Source: Acidobacteriota bacterium (GTDB taxonomy: Bacteria > Acidobacteriota > Terriglobia > Bryobacterales > Bryobacteraceae). From it: a stretch of 52,253 bases of DNA. A program made the position numbers and the translations under genes. The stretch lies in assembly GCA_016870995.1 (NCBI GenBank), contig VFZU01000032.1:1-52253 (forward strand). Direction: 5' to 3'. The notes below the pieces were generated by a model, which saw only the letters and a program-made list of their open reading frames with translations, did no database searches and was not told the origin of the DNA. How positions within the stretch are numbered: position 1 is the first letter of the stretch; the number at the start of each line of letters is the position of its first letter. Shown here in pieces: positions 34,346 to 44,428 of this stretch.

Positions 34346-35668
34346 ATGATTGTGATGAAGTTCGGCGGAACCAGTGTGGAATCCGCCGCTGCGATTGAGC
34401 ACGTTGCCCAAATCGTCAATGAACGCAAGGCCCAAAGGCCGATCGTGGTTGTGTCGGCGATGGGCAAGACGACCAACCGTCTTCTCGAAGCCGCCAGGTT
34501 GGCCGTCGGTGGCAAGCGCGAAGAAGCCCTCGAGAAAGTCGCCTCCCTGCGTGAATATCATCATGCGGAAGCCGATGATTACGGCGCGGCAACCCTTATC
34601 GATCAGCACTTCGACGAGCTCTCCGAGTTGGTGCGAGGCTTGGCGATTCTGGGTGAGCTGACGCCCCGCAGTATTGATGCGATCTCGAGTTTTGGCGAGC
34701 GCATTTCGAGCCGGATTGTGGCGCTAGTGCTTGGCGCAAAACACATCGACAGCCGAACGGTAATCGTTACAGACGATCGTCACACAATGGCCGCGCCGCT
34801 TTACGCCGAAACCTATCGGCGACTGAAAGACGCCCCGTGGGGCGACATCACCGTTATGGGCGGTTTCATCGCCGCAACGATGGACGGGGTCACCAGCACA
34901 TTAGGGCGAGGCGGGAGCGACTTCACCGCCAGCATTGTCGGCGCCGGCGTGGATGCGGATGAGATTCAGATCTGGACCGACGTCGATGGCATGCTGACTT
35001 GCGACCCGACCGTGGTCAAGGGCGGACGTCGCGTGAAGAGCCTGAGCTTCGCCGAGGCCGCCGAACTCGCCTACTTTGGCGCAAAGGTGCTGCACCCTTC
35101 AACGGTGGCGCCCGCCATCGAAAAGAACATACCGGTTCTGATCCTCAACTCTCGTCGTTCCCACGTGGCCGGCACTCGGATCACGGCTGAAGGTCCTGTC
35201 ACGAAAGATGTAGCCAAGTCGATTGCTTGCAAAAAGACCATCACTCTGGTGAACATCCAATCCACCCGGATGTTGATGGCGCATGGCTTTCTGCGGCGCA
35301 TCTTCGAGATCTTCGACCGTCACCAGACTCCGGTCGACATGATTGCCACCAGCGAAGTCAGCGTCTCGCTGACGATCGACAATACAGATCACCTGGATGC
35401 GATTGCCGAAGAGCTTCGCGAGTTCTCACAGGTCGACATTGAGCAGGACAAGGCCGTTGTGTGCCTCGTCGGTGACAACATTCGCTGGCAATCCGGCGTG
35501 GCGCATCGCGTATTCCGCGCCCTCGAGTCGGTGAACGTCCGCATGATCAGCCAGGGCGCAAGCCTCCGGAATCTCGGTCTCGTCGTGGCGCAAGCTGACC
35601 TCGTTCAGGCTGTCTCACTGCTGCATCAGGAATTTTTTACCGAAGTGGACCCGGAGGTGTTCGAATGA
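34346..35668 (+). CDS. lysC: Aspartate kinase, monofunctional
   Basis: The 440-residue protein has the kinase motif KFGGTSV (5-11), the aspartate-binding segment GFIAATMDGVTSTLGRGGSD (quoted in part) and two C-terminal ACT domains (about 300-440) for feedback control, probably by lysine or threonine. It phosphorylates aspartate, the first committed step. No homoserine dehydrogenase is fused. The stop overlaps the dapB start as ATGA. Confidence 0.96.
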   Translation: MIVMKFGGTSVESAAAIEHVAQIVNERKAQRPIVVVSAMGKTTNRLLEAARLAVGGKREEALEKVASLREYHHAEADDYGAATLIDQHFDELSELVRGLAILGELTPRSIDAISSFGERISSRIVALVLGAKHIDSRTVIVTDDRHTMAAPLYAETYRRLKDAPWGDITVMGGFIAATMDGVTSTLGRGGSDFTASIVGAGVDADEIQIWTDVDGMLTCDPTVVKGGRRVKSLSFAEAAELAYFGAKVLHPSTVAPAIEKNIPVLILNSRRSHVAGTRITAEGPVTKDVAKSIACKKTITLVNIQSTRMLMAHGFLRRIFEIFDRHQTPVDMIATSEVSVSLTIDNTDHLDAIAEELREFSQVDIEQDKAVVCLVGDNIRWQSGVAHRVFRALESVNVRMISQGASLRNLGLVVAQADLVQAVSLLHQEFFTEVDPEVFE

Positions 35669-36354
35669 AGATCGCATTGGTCGGCTACGGCAAAATGGGC
35701 CGCATGATCGAAGGTCTGGCTGGAGAATACGACGGCGAAGTCGTATTGCGGCTCGACGAGTTCAATAATGTCGATCAGGCGATGATGACGCCGGAGCACT
35801 TTGCCGGTGTGGATGTCGCCATCGAATTTACGACCCCCCACACCGCGGTCGGTAACATCCTCAAGCTGGCCGATCTCGGCGTGCCCACCGTAGTCGGCAC
35901 CACCGGCTGGCTTGAACACCTTGCTGAGGTTGAGTCCTACGTAAAGCAGCGCAACGGCGCTCTTGTCTGGAGTCCCAATTTTTCAATCGGCGTGAATCTC
36001 TTCTTTGCCGCCGTTAAGCAACTCGCCTCCCGCATGCAGGATTATCCGGAATACGGAGCCTGGGCCTGGGAGATTCACCACGCGGCCAAGAAGGATGCAC
36101 CGAGCGGTACGCTCAAGATGGCCGTCGAGCAAATGCGCCGCGGTGGCTACACGCACAACGTGGATGAAAGTTCGAGCCGAGCGGGAGCCGTACCAGGCAC
36201 CCATGAAATCGGCTTTGACTCGCAGGCCGACACTATTACCCTGCGGCACACTGCACGCGGCCGTGAAGGGTTCGCGCGGGGCGCCCTGAAAGCCGCAAAA
36301 TGGATTGAGGGCAAAACGGGCGTCTACGAGTTTGGCGACATCTTGTTCGGATAA
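35665..36354 (+). CDS. dapB: 4-hydroxy-tetrahydrodipicolinate reductase
   Basis: The 229-residue protein is shorter than enterobacterial DapB (about 270) but has the NAD(P) motif GYGKMGRMI and the active-site signature with H138 and K142 (EIHHAAKKDAPSGT). It reduces hydroxy-tetrahydrodipicolinate on the route to diaminopimelate and lysine. Shorter DapB forms are common outside proteobacteria. It overlaps lysC by four bases; dapA follows after ten. Confidence 0.95.
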   Translation: MKIALVGYGKMGRMIEGLAGEYDGEVVLRLDEFNNVDQAMMTPEHFAGVDVAIEFTTPHTAVGNILKLADLGVPTVVGTTGWLEHLAEVESYVKQRNGALVWSPNFSIGVNLFFAAVKQLASRMQDYPEYGAWAWEIHHAAKKDAPSGTLKMAVEQMRRGGYTHNVDESSSRAGAVPGTHEIGFDSQADTITLRHTARGREGFARGALKAAKWIEGKTGVYEFGDILFG

Positions 36355-36364
36355 GGAAATGACA

Positions 36365-37237
36365 ATGTTTCAAGGTTGCGGCACGGCGCTCATCACGCCA
36401 TTTCAAAAGAACGGTTCGCTCGACGAGTCCACGCTACGTAAGCTCGTGCGTCGCCAGATCGAAGCCGGGATCCACTTCCTGGTCCCTTGCGGCACCACGG
36501 GCGAAAGTCCCACGATCTCTCTCGAAGAGCACTTGCGCGTGGTTGAAATCGTTGTTGCTGAAGCCAAAGGGCAGGTGCCGGTGCTCGCAGGAGCGGGCGG
36601 CTATTGGACCGATGACGTCATTGACCTCATCGAGAGGATCGGCAAGCTCGGTGTCGACGGCATCCTCAGCGTTACCCCTTATTACAACCGCCCCACGCAA
36701 GAAGGCCTGTATCAGCACTATAAAGCCCTCGCCAAGTGCACCAAGCTGCCGATCGTGGTCTACAGCGTGCAGGGCCGCACGGGCGTCAACGTCGAGCCCG
36801 CCACCCTCAAGCGCCTCGCGGCGATCAAGAACATCGTGGGCGTCAAAGAAGCCTCAGGCAATATGGCGCAAGCCGCCCGAATCATTCATGAACTTCCCGA
36901 AGACTTCCTCGTGCTCAGCGGCGACGACAGCGTCACCATCCCGATGATGGCTCTCGGCGGCAAAGGCGTTATCTCGGTTGTGGGCAACCAGATTCCCGGT
37001 GAAATGGCCAACCTTGCCGAAGCATGTTTGAATCAGGATTTCGGCACTGCCCGCGCCATCCAGCGCCAGTACCTGCCCCTCATGGAAATGAACTTCATCG
37101 AATCGAACCCACAACCGGTAAAGGCATCGATGGCCGCTCTTGGCCTCTGCAAGCCGGTGTGGCGTCTGCCGATGGTGCCACCTTCTGAAGCAACGATGGC
37201 CAGGATCCTCGCGGTTCATAAGCAGGTAGGTCTCTAG
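36365..37237 (+). CDS. dapA: 4-hydroxy-tetrahydrodipicolinate synthase
   Basis: The 290-residue lyase condenses pyruvate with aspartate semialdehyde. The Schiff-base lysine is K161 in VGVKEASGN, the catalytic Tyr is Y133 in [10 protein letters not shown], and the Thr pair is T44/T45 in CGTTGE. ATG 36365 is preferred to ATG 36359 because AAGGA at 36353-36357 is at the proper distance from it only. The YSVQGRTG variant replaces the usual YNVPGRT. The stop codon's last base is the first base of dapD. Confidence 0.95.
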   Translation: MFQGCGTALITPFQKNGSLDESTLRKLVRRQIEAGIHFLVPCGTTGESPTISLEEHLRVVEIVVAEAKGQVPVLAGAGGYWTDDVIDLIERIGKLGVDGILSVTPYYNRPTQEGLYQHYKALAKCTKLPIVVYSVQGRTGVNVEPATLKRLAAIKNIVGVKEASGNMAQAARIIHELPEDFLVLSGDDSVTIPMMALGGKGVISVVGNQIPGEMANLAEACLNQDFGTARAIQRQYLPLMEMNFIESNPQPVKASMAALGLCKPVWRLPMVPPSEATMARILAVHKQVGL

Positions 37238-38073
37238 TGCAAAAAGCAATCGAGGCGGCATTTCAAATTCCCGCAGCCCAACTTGGGGACGCCGAGCACA
37301 AGTTGTTCCAGCAGTTCAAGGCTGGGCTCAATCGCGGCGACTTCCGCGCAGCTTCTCCAGATCCCTCTGCCGCAACCGGTTGGAGCGTCAATGCCTGGGT
37401 GAAGCAAGGCATCCTGCTGGGCTTCAGGCTTGGTCAGATCGTTGACATGAGCATCGACACTCAGCGCCAACCCTACTTTGACAAAGCAACCTACCCCGTC
37501 AAGAATTTCGACGCCTCAAGCGGAGTTCGCATTGTTCCTGGTGGGTCCAGCATCCGCGACGGCTGCTACGTTGGCCGCGGCGTCACCTGCATGCCGCCGA
37601 TGTACATCAACGTTGGCGCCTACATCGACGATGGCACGATGGTGGATAGCCATGCTCTCGTCGGCAGTTGCGCTCAGATCGGCAAGAATTGTCATTTATC
37701 CGCAGCCGCGCAAATTGGCGGAGTTTTGGAACCTGTTGGCGCGCTACCCGTCATAATTGAGGATGAGGTTATGGTCGGTGGCAACTGCGGCGTCTACGAA
37801 GGTACCGTCGTCCAGCGCCGGGCTGTCCTTGGAAGCGGTGTGATCCTGAACCGCTCAACGCCGGTTTACGACTTGGTCAACGAGCGTGTGCTGGCGGCGA
37901 GTGACGATTCTCCGCTGGTGATTCCGGCCGAAGCGGTCGTCGTCGCCGGGTCCAGGCAGGTCTCCAAAGGGATCGGCAAAGAGTGGGGCGTGTCACTTTA
38001 TACGCCTGTCATCGTGAAGTATCGCGACCAAAAGACCGATGGCAAATTGCAGCTAGAAGATTTGTTGAGGTAA
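37237..38073 (+). CDS. dapD: Tetrahydrodipicolinate N-succinyltransferase
   Basis: The 278-residue acyltransferase has an N-terminal helical part and a left-handed beta-helix of hexapeptide repeats (about 100-200: [31 protein letters not shown]). The GTG start overlaps the dapA stop by one base. With DapE it defines the succinylase branch to meso-diaminopimelate, needed for peptidoglycan and lysine. dapC/argD and dapF are not in the window. A PD40 gene starts three bases downstream. Confidence 0.95.
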   Translation: MQKAIEAAFQIPAAQLGDAEHKLFQQFKAGLNRGDFRAASPDPSAATGWSVNAWVKQGILLGFRLGQIVDMSIDTQRQPYFDKATYPVKNFDASSGVRIVPGGSSIRDGCYVGRGVTCMPPMYINVGAYIDDGTMVDSHALVGSCAQIGKNCHLSAAAQIGGVLEPVGALPVIIEDEVMVGGNCGVYEGTVVQRRAVLGSGVILNRSTPVYDLVNERVLAASDDSPLVIPAEAVVVAGSRQVSKGIGKEWGVSLYTPVIVKYRDQKTDGKLQLEDLLR

Positions 38074-38076
38074 GGA

Positions 38077-39114
38077 ATGCGTTTTTCGTGGTTCTCAGTT
38101 CTGCTGGTCGGTGCAAGCCTGTGGGGACAAAGTCCTGCGCGGTTTGGTGCGGCGATTCCGGTTCAGACGGAGTTCATCTCCAAGCCCGTGCAAATCACTA
38201 CAGACGGTGCCAGCCGCCAGCCGCATTGGTCATCCGATGGCCGCAGCCTGCTGATTGTCTCGACAGAAAAAGGGAAGTGCTCCCAGGCTTTCTGGATCGA
38301 CCCGGCCACCAAAGAGCGCAAACTGGCCAGCTCTGGTAAAGGCAGCGTGCGGTCTGCTGCGCCCCTCGCCAAATCGAAATCCTGGGTTTATGACTCCACG
38401 CAGGATTCTGGAGATGCCTGTGCCCCGACGATGCTGGGCAGTGTACCGGCAGAATTCAACATCTTCATGAACACCGACAAGGGCAAGATGCAACGGCTCT
38501 CGAGCGCCACTGGCTACGATGCCGAGCTCGATGTCTCCGCCAGCGAAAAGCTCATCGTCTACACGAGCCAGGCCAGCGGCGACATTGAAGTCTGGACCAT
38601 GGAATGGGACGGCATGAACAAACGCCAGCTCACCAAATCGCCCGGCTACGATGGCGACCCCAATGTCTCCTCCGACGGCCGCCGCATCGCCTTCCGCAGT
38701 GCCAGGGCCAGAACCGCTGAAGCCCAAAAGCTGGTCCGCGACGAACTCGCCTTTGGCCGCGCCAACATGTCGCCCAGCGAGATCTTCGTGATGAACCTGA
38801 AAGGCCTCGACGAGAAGCAGATCACCAGCTTCGGCTGCAGCATCCTGCATCCCGCCTGGACCCCCGATAACCGCCGCATCGTCTTCTCCTCGAACATGCC
38901 CAGCTGCCAGGGCGACAAGTACGAGATGTTCATGGTAAACCTCGACGGCACCGGCCTCGTACAGATCACGACGGGCAGCAAGTTTGTCGGCGAGGCGAGT
39001 TTCTCTCCCGATGGTAAGTACATCGCATACACCCGCGATGGCAATGTCTACACTGCCGATTGGGTCGCGCCCGCTCCGCCTCCAGAGACGATTTCACCCC
39101 TCTCCAAGCCCTAA
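38077..39114 (+). CDS. Secreted TolB-like PD40 propeller protein
   Basis: The 345-residue protein begins with a signal peptide ([14 protein letters not shown]) and has repeated PD40 strands such as [42 protein letters not shown] and [13 protein letters not shown], forming a TolB-type beta-propeller in the periplasm. No catalytic domain is fused, unlike prolyl oligopeptidases. Role is probably protein binding. It begins three bases after dapD and may be carried on the same transcript. Confidence 0.87.
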   Translation: MRFSWFSVLLVGASLWGQSPARFGAAIPVQTEFISKPVQITTDGASRQPHWSSDGRSLLIVSTEKGKCSQAFWIDPATKERKLASSGKGSVRSAAPLAKSKSWVYDSTQDSGDACAPTMLGSVPAEFNIFMNTDKGKMQRLSSATGYDAELDVSASEKLIVYTSQASGDIEVWTMEWDGMNKRQLTKSPGYDGDPNVSSDGRRIAFRSARARTAEAQKLVRDELAFGRANMSPSEIFVMNLKGLDEKQITSFGCSILHPAWTPDNRRIVFSSNMPSCQGDKYEMFMVNLDGTGLVQITTGSKFVGEASFSPDGKYIAYTRDGNVYTADWVAPAPPPETISPLSKP

Positions 39115-39132
39115 GCCACCCGCACTGCGGCC

Positions 39133-39160
39133 TTGCTTGTGTCAATCAGATCGATACTCT
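39133..39160 (+). promoter_or_regulatory. Candidate promoter for the BNR-propeller gene
   Basis: TTGCTT (39133-39138) and TACTCT (39155-39160) are 16 bases apart. The -10 element ends six bases before GTG 39167, so initiation would fall at the start codon and give a leaderless mRNA. The region contains no Shine-Dalgarno sequence before that GTG. Confidence 0.4.
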
Positions 39161-39166
39161 GTTGAC

Positions 39167-40297
39167 GTGCAATCCGGAACACCCCAAGCAGTAAGACTCG
39201 TGGTCGGCACCAAAAAAGGTGCCTTCATTCTCACTTCTGATGCGAAGCGCGAGGTGTGGGACGTCGCCGGGCCTCATTTCGCTGGTTGGGAAATGTATCA
39301 CCTCAAGGGCTCGCCTGTGGATCCAAATCGCATCTACGCCTCTCAATCGAGCGGATGGTTTGGCCAGTTGATTCAGCGGTCCGATGATGGCGGCAAAACC
39401 TGGAATCCGGTCGACAACCAGTTTGTCTACGACGGCGAAACCGGGACGCACCAGTGGTACGACGGCACGCCCTATCCCCGGGAATTCAAGCGCGTCTGGC
39501 ACCTCGAACCCTCGCTCACCGACACTGATACGGTTTCCGCGGGCGTCGAGGATGCCGCTTTGTTCCGCTCCACCGATGGCGGCAAGAGTTGGCACGAGCT
39601 GTCCGGCTTGCGCCGTCACGGCACGAGCAACCTCTGGCAACCCGGCGCTGGCGGGATGGGGCTTCACACCATCGTGCTCGACCCTGGCAATCCAGATCGG
39701 ATCTACATCGCAATCTCGGCAGCGGGCGCTTTTCGCAGTGACGACGCAGGTGAGACATGGATCCTCATCAAAAAAGGCCTGCGCTCTCAGTACATCCCCA
39801 ACCCTGAGGCAGAAGTCGGCCACTGCGTGCATCGCATCGCCTTGCATCCAGCCCGGCCCGACGTCTTGTACATGCAAAAGCACTGGGACGTCATGCGCAC
39901 CAACGACCGTGGCGACCTCTGGTATGAGGTCAGCGGAAACTTGCCCACAGACTTCGGTTTCGTCATCGACGGGCATGCCCACGAACCCGAAACGATCTAC
40001 GTCGTGCCCATCAAGAGCGACTCCGAACATTTCCCCATCGACGGGCAACTAAAGGTCTACCGCAGCAAAACTGGCGGCAATCACTGGGAAGCGCTGACCA
40101 ACGGCCTGCCGCAAGAAAACTGCTTTGTGAACGTCCTACGCGATGCCATGTGCGTCGACCAATGCACCCCCTGCGGCGTTTACTTCGGTATGACCGGCGG
40201 GCAGGTCTACGCCTCGTCCGACAGCGGCGACAACTGGACCGCGATGGTTCGCGACCTTCCTGCTGTGTTGTCCGTCGAGGTGCAGACGATTCCATGA
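39167..40297 (+). CDS. BNR/WD40-like beta-propeller protein
   Basis: The GTG at 39167 gives a 376-residue protein beginning [22 protein letters not shown], without an export signal, so it is probably cytoplasmic. Asp-box (BNR) repeats are visible: [44 protein letters not shown] and [11 protein letters not shown]. Sialidase annotations for such proteins are unreliable; no sialidase catalytic set is recognised. It overlaps the MoaD/ThiS gene as ATGA, a pairing I recall in several phyla. Confidence 0.88.
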   Translation: MQSGTPQAVRLVVGTKKGAFILTSDAKREVWDVAGPHFAGWEMYHLKGSPVDPNRIYASQSSGWFGQLIQRSDDGGKTWNPVDNQFVYDGETGTHQWYDGTPYPREFKRVWHLEPSLTDTDTVSAGVEDAALFRSTDGGKSWHELSGLRRHGTSNLWQPGAGGMGLHTIVLDPGNPDRIYIAISAAGAFRSDDAGETWILIKKGLRSQYIPNPEAEVGHCVHRIALHPARPDVLYMQKHWDVMRTNDRGDLWYEVSGNLPTDFGFVIDGHAHEPETIYVVPIKSDSEHFPIDGQLKVYRSKTGGNHWEALTNGLPQENCFVNVLRDAMCVDQCTPCGVYFGMTGGQVYASSDSGDNWTAMVRDLPAVLSVEVQTIP

Positions 40298-40689
40298 TTC
40301 TCGTCGAGATGCCGGCTCACTTGCGCCAGCTCGCGAAAGTGACCGGAACCATCCATCTCGATGTCGTGGGCCTCGCAACCCAGACATCCGTGCTCGATGC
40401 TCTCGAAGCGCGCTACCCCATGCTGCGCGGCACCATTCGCGACCACGTCACAAAGCGCCGACGGCCCTTCATTCGGTTTTTTGCTTGCGAGGAAGATCTT
40501 TCGCACAACTCGCCTGAAGACCCTTTGCCCGATGCCGTGGCCGAAGGCCGTGAACCCTTCTGGATCGTCGGCGCTATTGCCGGCGGGCTCCGGGACGATA
40601 TTCCTGTTCCCTATGGCTCTTCACCTGCTCGGGATAAAAGTAGACTTCACGCAGCTCGCCCTTCGAGTAACGCTCGGCCTGATCGTTAA
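40294..40689 (+). CDS. MoaD/ThiS-family beta-grasp protein with C-terminal extension
   Basis: The 131-residue frame begins [13 protein letters not shown] with the ubiquitin-like MoaD/ThiS fold (about 1-98), including [13 protein letters not shown] and FFACEEDLS. Relatives usually end at GAIAGG; here that motif is at 93-98 and is followed by 33 polar residues, so the diglycine is not terminal. The extension is encoded within the 3' end of the convergent acylase gene, which it overlaps by 116 bases. A thiocarboxylate or conjugation role would need processing. Alternatively, the true end was lost by deletion. No ThiF/MoeB-type activating enzyme is adjacent. Confidence 0.78.
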   Translation: MILVEMPAHLRQLAKVTGTIHLDVVGLATQTSVLDALEARYPMLRGTIRDHVTKRRRPFIRFFACEEDLSHNSPEDPLPDAVAEGREPFWIVGAIAGGLRDDIPVPYGSSPARDKSRLHAARPSSNARPDR

Positions 40690-42703
40690 AGTGCCGATTG
40701 GCTGGATCCCCGTGCTCGCCTCCCGCCGACACAGCGATGGCGCGCACACGCTTGCCAAACTCCACGATCGCGACAAAGCTGTTGCCGCTGGTTCCGTACC
40801 ACTTCTTGGTGCCGTTCTGCGGTCGAGCCCCAAAGCTCGCGAGGCTCCCCCAGATCGCGGAGGTGAAGCCTACAGGCAATGAAGCCTTCGAGTCGTCGAA
40901 GGGATGCACGATATCACCAGTCAGCCGCTGGAAGCGATTCACTTCGCCCCATGCCGGAATGTTCCCTTCCAGTCTCTTCATCGCGGCCTCCATCGCGTTG
41001 GTCAGCATGGAAGCCGGTGCTTTCGAGCCCAGGTAATCCTCAACCAACATTCCCTCGCGCCGGGCATTTGCTGAGGCCAGCCGTCGCGCTTCTTCACCCC
41101 AAAAAACAGCCAGCGTTGTTGCCTTCGAATCGATACTCCATCGCTCATCCCACTTCTGCAGCAACTCTCGCTGCACAGCCCATCGTTCTCCTTCAAGCGC
41201 CTTCAACAGCGCAGGAAGCGGCTGATCAAACCAGGGCAACTGACTGTCGTACGCCGCTGCCAGCAACGATTCGATCGTGAAGTCTTTCTTGCCTTCCAGA
41301 ACTCTCAGCGCGTGCACTCCTCGCGCTGATGCCGTGCCGCTTTCAACATAGATCGGGTAGCTCGACTTCTTGAGACTATCGACGCCCGCCGCCCACCACG
41401 GAAAGTCGTTCGCGTTGTAAAGCCAGCCCGCCTTGGGGTTCAGCAAATTCGGTGTCTCGTCGATCGTATGCAGTGCACCCCAATTCGTCGCCGGGTCCGC
41501 GCCGTCTACAGGCTTCGTCCAGTCGAATCGAGTGTCCCGCTTTGGCAGGAAGTTCCCATGAAAGTAAGCAATGTTCCCGCTAGCATCGGCGAAGATCGTG
41601 TTGTTCGACGAATTCGTCTTCAACTCCATCGTTTCGCGAAAACTCTTATAGTCCCACGCCTTCGTCCGCAGGTAAGACTGGCTCAGCGCCTTCACTGGCT
41701 CCTGCATCAAACTCACAGAAACCCACTTTCCATTCAGTGTTCGAACCACCGGCCCATGATGCGTTCGGTACACCGTAAACTTCTTCTCTGCCATCCCGGA
41801 CGGTGTCTTGTAGGCGACCACCACCTCGCGCGACGCAACCGGCAATTCCGCCGCGCCCGACTTGTACACGAAACCGGTGCCTTTCTGGCTCACCGTTTCG
41901 ATAAACTCATCGATCACGTCGACACCACTTGAGGTGTGCATCCATCCGCACTTTTCATTGAAGCCCTGATAGATGAAGAATTGCCCCCAGGTAGAGGCGC
42001 CATAAGCATTCAAGCCTTCCTTGCTCGTCATCTGCAATTCAGACCGAAAATAGAAGGACGTATGCGGATTGATCAGCAGCAGCGAAGCTTTGTTCTTCGC
42101 ATTTGAAGGGTGGATCGCGACACCATTTGAGCCCGTTGGCTCCTTATGCAAATCCTCCGGCTCGGCCTGAGCCAGCGTCGACGCCGCCCGGCCATAGAAT
42201 GCCTCAAGCTCGCGGATGTTTACCCGTTCGATATCTCCGCCGATACTGCCTTCGGTAAAGCTCAACGCCATCCACGGCTCAAAGCGCGTGATGACGCGCG
42301 GCTTCACCGCCGGGTGTTTCGCCAAATAGAAGTTCAACCCATCAGCGAAGGCATCCATTAGTTTCTTCAGCCACACTGGGCTTGCCGCGTATTGCTTCTT
42401 GAGTTCTGCGGGATCAATGAACAACTTCATCCGCAGATCCTGGTAGATCTTGCTGGCGCCTTCCGCCTCGGCCAGCCTTCCCAGCGCGTTGATGTAATTC
42501 GTCTCGACGCGATTGAAGTCATCTTCGCCCTGGGCATACACTGCCCCGAAGACCGTATCAGCGTCAGTGTTCCCATAAACATGCGCAATCCCCCAGGAAT
42601 CCCGCACGATACGCACTTTCTTCGCCTGATCTTCCCAGCGCTTTAGCTCACCAGGGTCAGCGGCTAGCGCCGCTACGCAAACCAACCACAGCAACTTGCT
42701 CAT
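40574..42703 (-). CDS. Penicillin-acylase-family Ntn hydrolase, secreted
   Basis: The 709-residue precursor has a signal peptide ([11 protein letters not shown]), an alpha region, and the autocleavage site G191-S192 in TGSNGVAI; S192 becomes the N-terminal nucleophile of the beta chain. Later motifs include [13 protein letters not shown] and [12 protein letters not shown]. Family members hydrolyse amides such as penicillins or acyl-homoserine lactones in the periplasm; the substrate is not known. It is three bases from the FAD oxidoreductase gene upstream. The stop lies within the codons of the MoaD diglycine region. Confidence 0.9.
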   Translation of the reverse strand: MSKLLWLVCVAALAADPGELKRWEDQAKKVRIVRDSWGIAHVYGNTDADTVFGAVYAQGEDDFNRVETNYINALGRLAEAEGASKIYQDLRMKLFIDPAELKKQYAASPVWLKKLMDAFADGLNFYLAKHPAVKPRVITRFEPWMALSFTEGSIGGDIERVNIRELEAFYGRAASTLAQAEPEDLHKEPTGSNGVAIHPSNAKNKASLLLINPHTSFYFRSELQMTSKEGLNAYGASTWGQFFIYQGFNEKCGWMHTSSGVDVIDEFIETVSQKGTGFVYKSGAAELPVASREVVVAYKTPSGMAEKKFTVYRTHHGPVVRTLNGKWVSVSLMQEPVKALSQSYLRTKAWDYKSFRETMELKTNSSNNTIFADASGNIAYFHGNFLPKRDTRFDWTKPVDGADPATNWGALHTIDETPNLLNPKAGWLYNANDFPWWAAGVDSLKKSSYPIYVESGTASARGVHALRVLEGKKDFTIESLLAAAYDSQLPWFDQPLPALLKALEGERWAVQRELLQKWDERWSIDSKATTLAVFWGEEARRLASANARREGMLVEDYLGSKAPASMLTNAMEAAMKRLEGNIPAWGEVNRFQRLTGDIVHPFDDSKASLPVGFTSAIWGSLASFGARPQNGTKKWYGTSGNSFVAIVEFGKRVRAIAVSAGGEHGDPANRHFNDQAERYSKGELREVYFYPEQVKSHREQEYRPGARRQ

Positions 42704-42705
42704 CG

Positions 42706-44346
42706 TTATTTCACCGCCTTGAATTCCAAAACCTGTCCATCGGCGATCAGCCGGGATTTCAGCTTCTCATAGGGCACGTCCTGCACATCCATCTTGCCGT
42801 CGATGGCCATCGCCGCTGCGGTCGCCGCACTCTGCCCAAGAATCATAAACACGGGTTCCATACGAATCGAACCATACGCAATATGCGAACTCGACAGGCA
42901 GACGGGCACCAACAGATTCGCCGCTTGTCCCTTCTTTGGCACCAGCGATCCATACGAAATCTGGTACGGCCCATTGGTGGATACCCCGATATCGCCTTCG
43001 TTCTGTACATAACCTTCCGGGGTGATGTAGCGCTGGATGTTATGCGAGTCAATGCTATAAGACCCCATGCCTACTGGCTCCGGAGTGGCCCTGCGCTTGA
43101 CGAGTTCGTTCTCCGTCATGACATACTTGCCCACCATGCGCCGTGCTTCGCGAACATACATCTGGTGCGGCCAATTCCCTGTGTCCTGAAACTCATCTTT
43201 AGCCAGGCCCCACTTCGCAAACTTGTCCCTCACGTCGGCAGGCACACGGGGATCATTCGCGATGAAATACAGCCAGCCCTGTTGGTAATTGATGTGTTCG
43301 TTGATGATCTCTTTGCGGCGCGCGTAGCTCGCTTCCGGATAGTCGTAGTTCCTGCCAATGTTGTCCGTCGAGAACGGCCCGTGATTGTTCGTGTCGGTCT
43401 TGAAGTTCGGGATCCGGTCAAACTTATCAAACGTCTCCCGCCAGCCCGCCTCAAAGATGCGTAACAACAATTCGTATTCGCGCGCATCATAATTCGCGGG
43501 CTTGGGGAAGGGAACCCGGTTGGCTTCCACCTGCGTGAGGCACATGCGGAAGCAGTACGCCTGCACCTTCTTGTCCCCCTCGCCATATTTGCCGGGCGGC
43601 TCGCTACTCACTCTGGGAAGCACGCCGCTCTTCGGGTCTCCCGGAACCACATAAGGTGAGATCGGCTTCGGCACGGCCCCGAAATGATGACGATGATGCA
43701 GCACCCCAACTTGCACTCCATTCCACTTTTCGTCGTAAGTAGCCATGGATTCGCGGCCCACATGGTAATCCACCTTCGCAGCCGCCATCAGATCGCCTTC
43801 ATACGTTGCGTCGATAAACATCTTGCCCGCATAAGTCTTGCCGTCGAGCGTCTGGATCGAAACGATCCGCCCGTTCTTCAACTTCACGCCTTTCTCCCGA
43901 TCGAGCCAGGTATCGCGCACAATAGGGATCTTCATTTCTTTCACCCACTGTTCGTAAACTTGTTCGGCCACATGCGGCTCGAAGATCCACATCGTGCGTC
44001 CCGTTGAATCCAGGGCTTCCGTGCCTTGTCCTTTGTTGCCGTACTGCTCACGCTTCTGCCACTTCCACGATTCGGGTTTATCGTAGTGCTGCCAGACGCG
44101 ATGATAGAACTCGCGCGAAAGGCCGCCGATCACCGCCTTGTTGCCGGAGTCTGTCCATCCAAGTCCTCCCGCCGTCAATCCGCCAAGATACTTCTCAGGG
44201 CAAACCACAATCACTGACTTGCCCATCTTCTTCGTTTGAATGGCAGCCGTCATTGCCCCCGACGTACAGCCATAAACGATCAAGTCGGCCGAGGCCGCCT
44301 TCAGGCAAGTCGCCAGCAAGAACAGGTTCAAAGTGCGTAAAAGCAT
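42706..44346 (-). CDS. Secreted FAD-dependent oxidoreductase (FAD_oxidored)
   Basis: The 546-residue protein has a signal peptide (NLFLLATCLKAASA) followed by an atypical FAD motif (LIVYGCTSGAMTAAIQTKK) and family signatures such as PEKYLGGLTAGGLGWTD, MFIDATYEGDLMAAA and REARRMVGKYVMTE. Such proteins are abundant in acidobacteria and planctomycetes beside sulfatases and glycoside hydrolases, and oxidise unknown sugars or related compounds. It is divergent from the TonB-type receptor gene (82 bases between starts), so uptake and oxidation may be linked. Confidence 0.88.
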   Translation of the reverse strand: MLLRTLNLFLLATCLKAASADLIVYGCTSGAMTAAIQTKKMGKSVIVVCPEKYLGGLTAGGLGWTDSGNKAVIGGLSREFYHRVWQHYDKPESWKWQKREQYGNKGQGTEALDSTGRTMWIFEPHVAEQVYEQWVKEMKIPIVRDTWLDREKGVKLKNGRIVSIQTLDGKTYAGKMFIDATYEGDLMAAAKVDYHVGRESMATYDEKWNGVQVGVLHHRHHFGAVPKPISPYVVPGDPKSGVLPRVSSEPPGKYGEGDKKVQAYCFRMCLTQVEANRVPFPKPANYDAREYELLLRIFEAGWRETFDKFDRIPNFKTDTNNHGPFSTDNIGRNYDYPEASYARRKEIINEHINYQQGWLYFIANDPRVPADVRDKFAKWGLAKDEFQDTGNWPHQMYVREARRMVGKYVMTENELVKRRATPEPVGMGSYSIDSHNIQRYITPEGYVQNEGDIGVSTNGPYQISYGSLVPKKGQAANLLVPVCLSSSHIAYGSIRMEPVFMILGQSAATAAAMAIDGKMDVQDVPYEKLKSRLIADGQVLEFKAVK

Positions 44347-44414
44347 ATAGATCTCACGATACTTCAGCAGAAGTGCTCATAGCCAAGCTTCATGGATTCG
44401 TCATTTCGATTCGC

Positions 44415-44420
44415 TATGCT
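44415..44420 (+). promoter_or_regulatory. Candidate -10 element for the TonB-type receptor
   Basis: TATGCT ends eight bases before GTG 44429. No Shine-Dalgarno sequence is visible, so the message may be leaderless. The best -35-like sequence, TTCATG at 44389-44394, is 20 bases upstream, farther than usual, which weakens the call. Confidence 0.35.
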
Positions 44421-44428
44421 AATAGCCT

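Noticed and set aside
38230-39044. Antisense ORFs opposite the PD40 gene
   Set aside because: The plus-strand frame has signal peptide and repeats; the antisense frames lack domain motifs.
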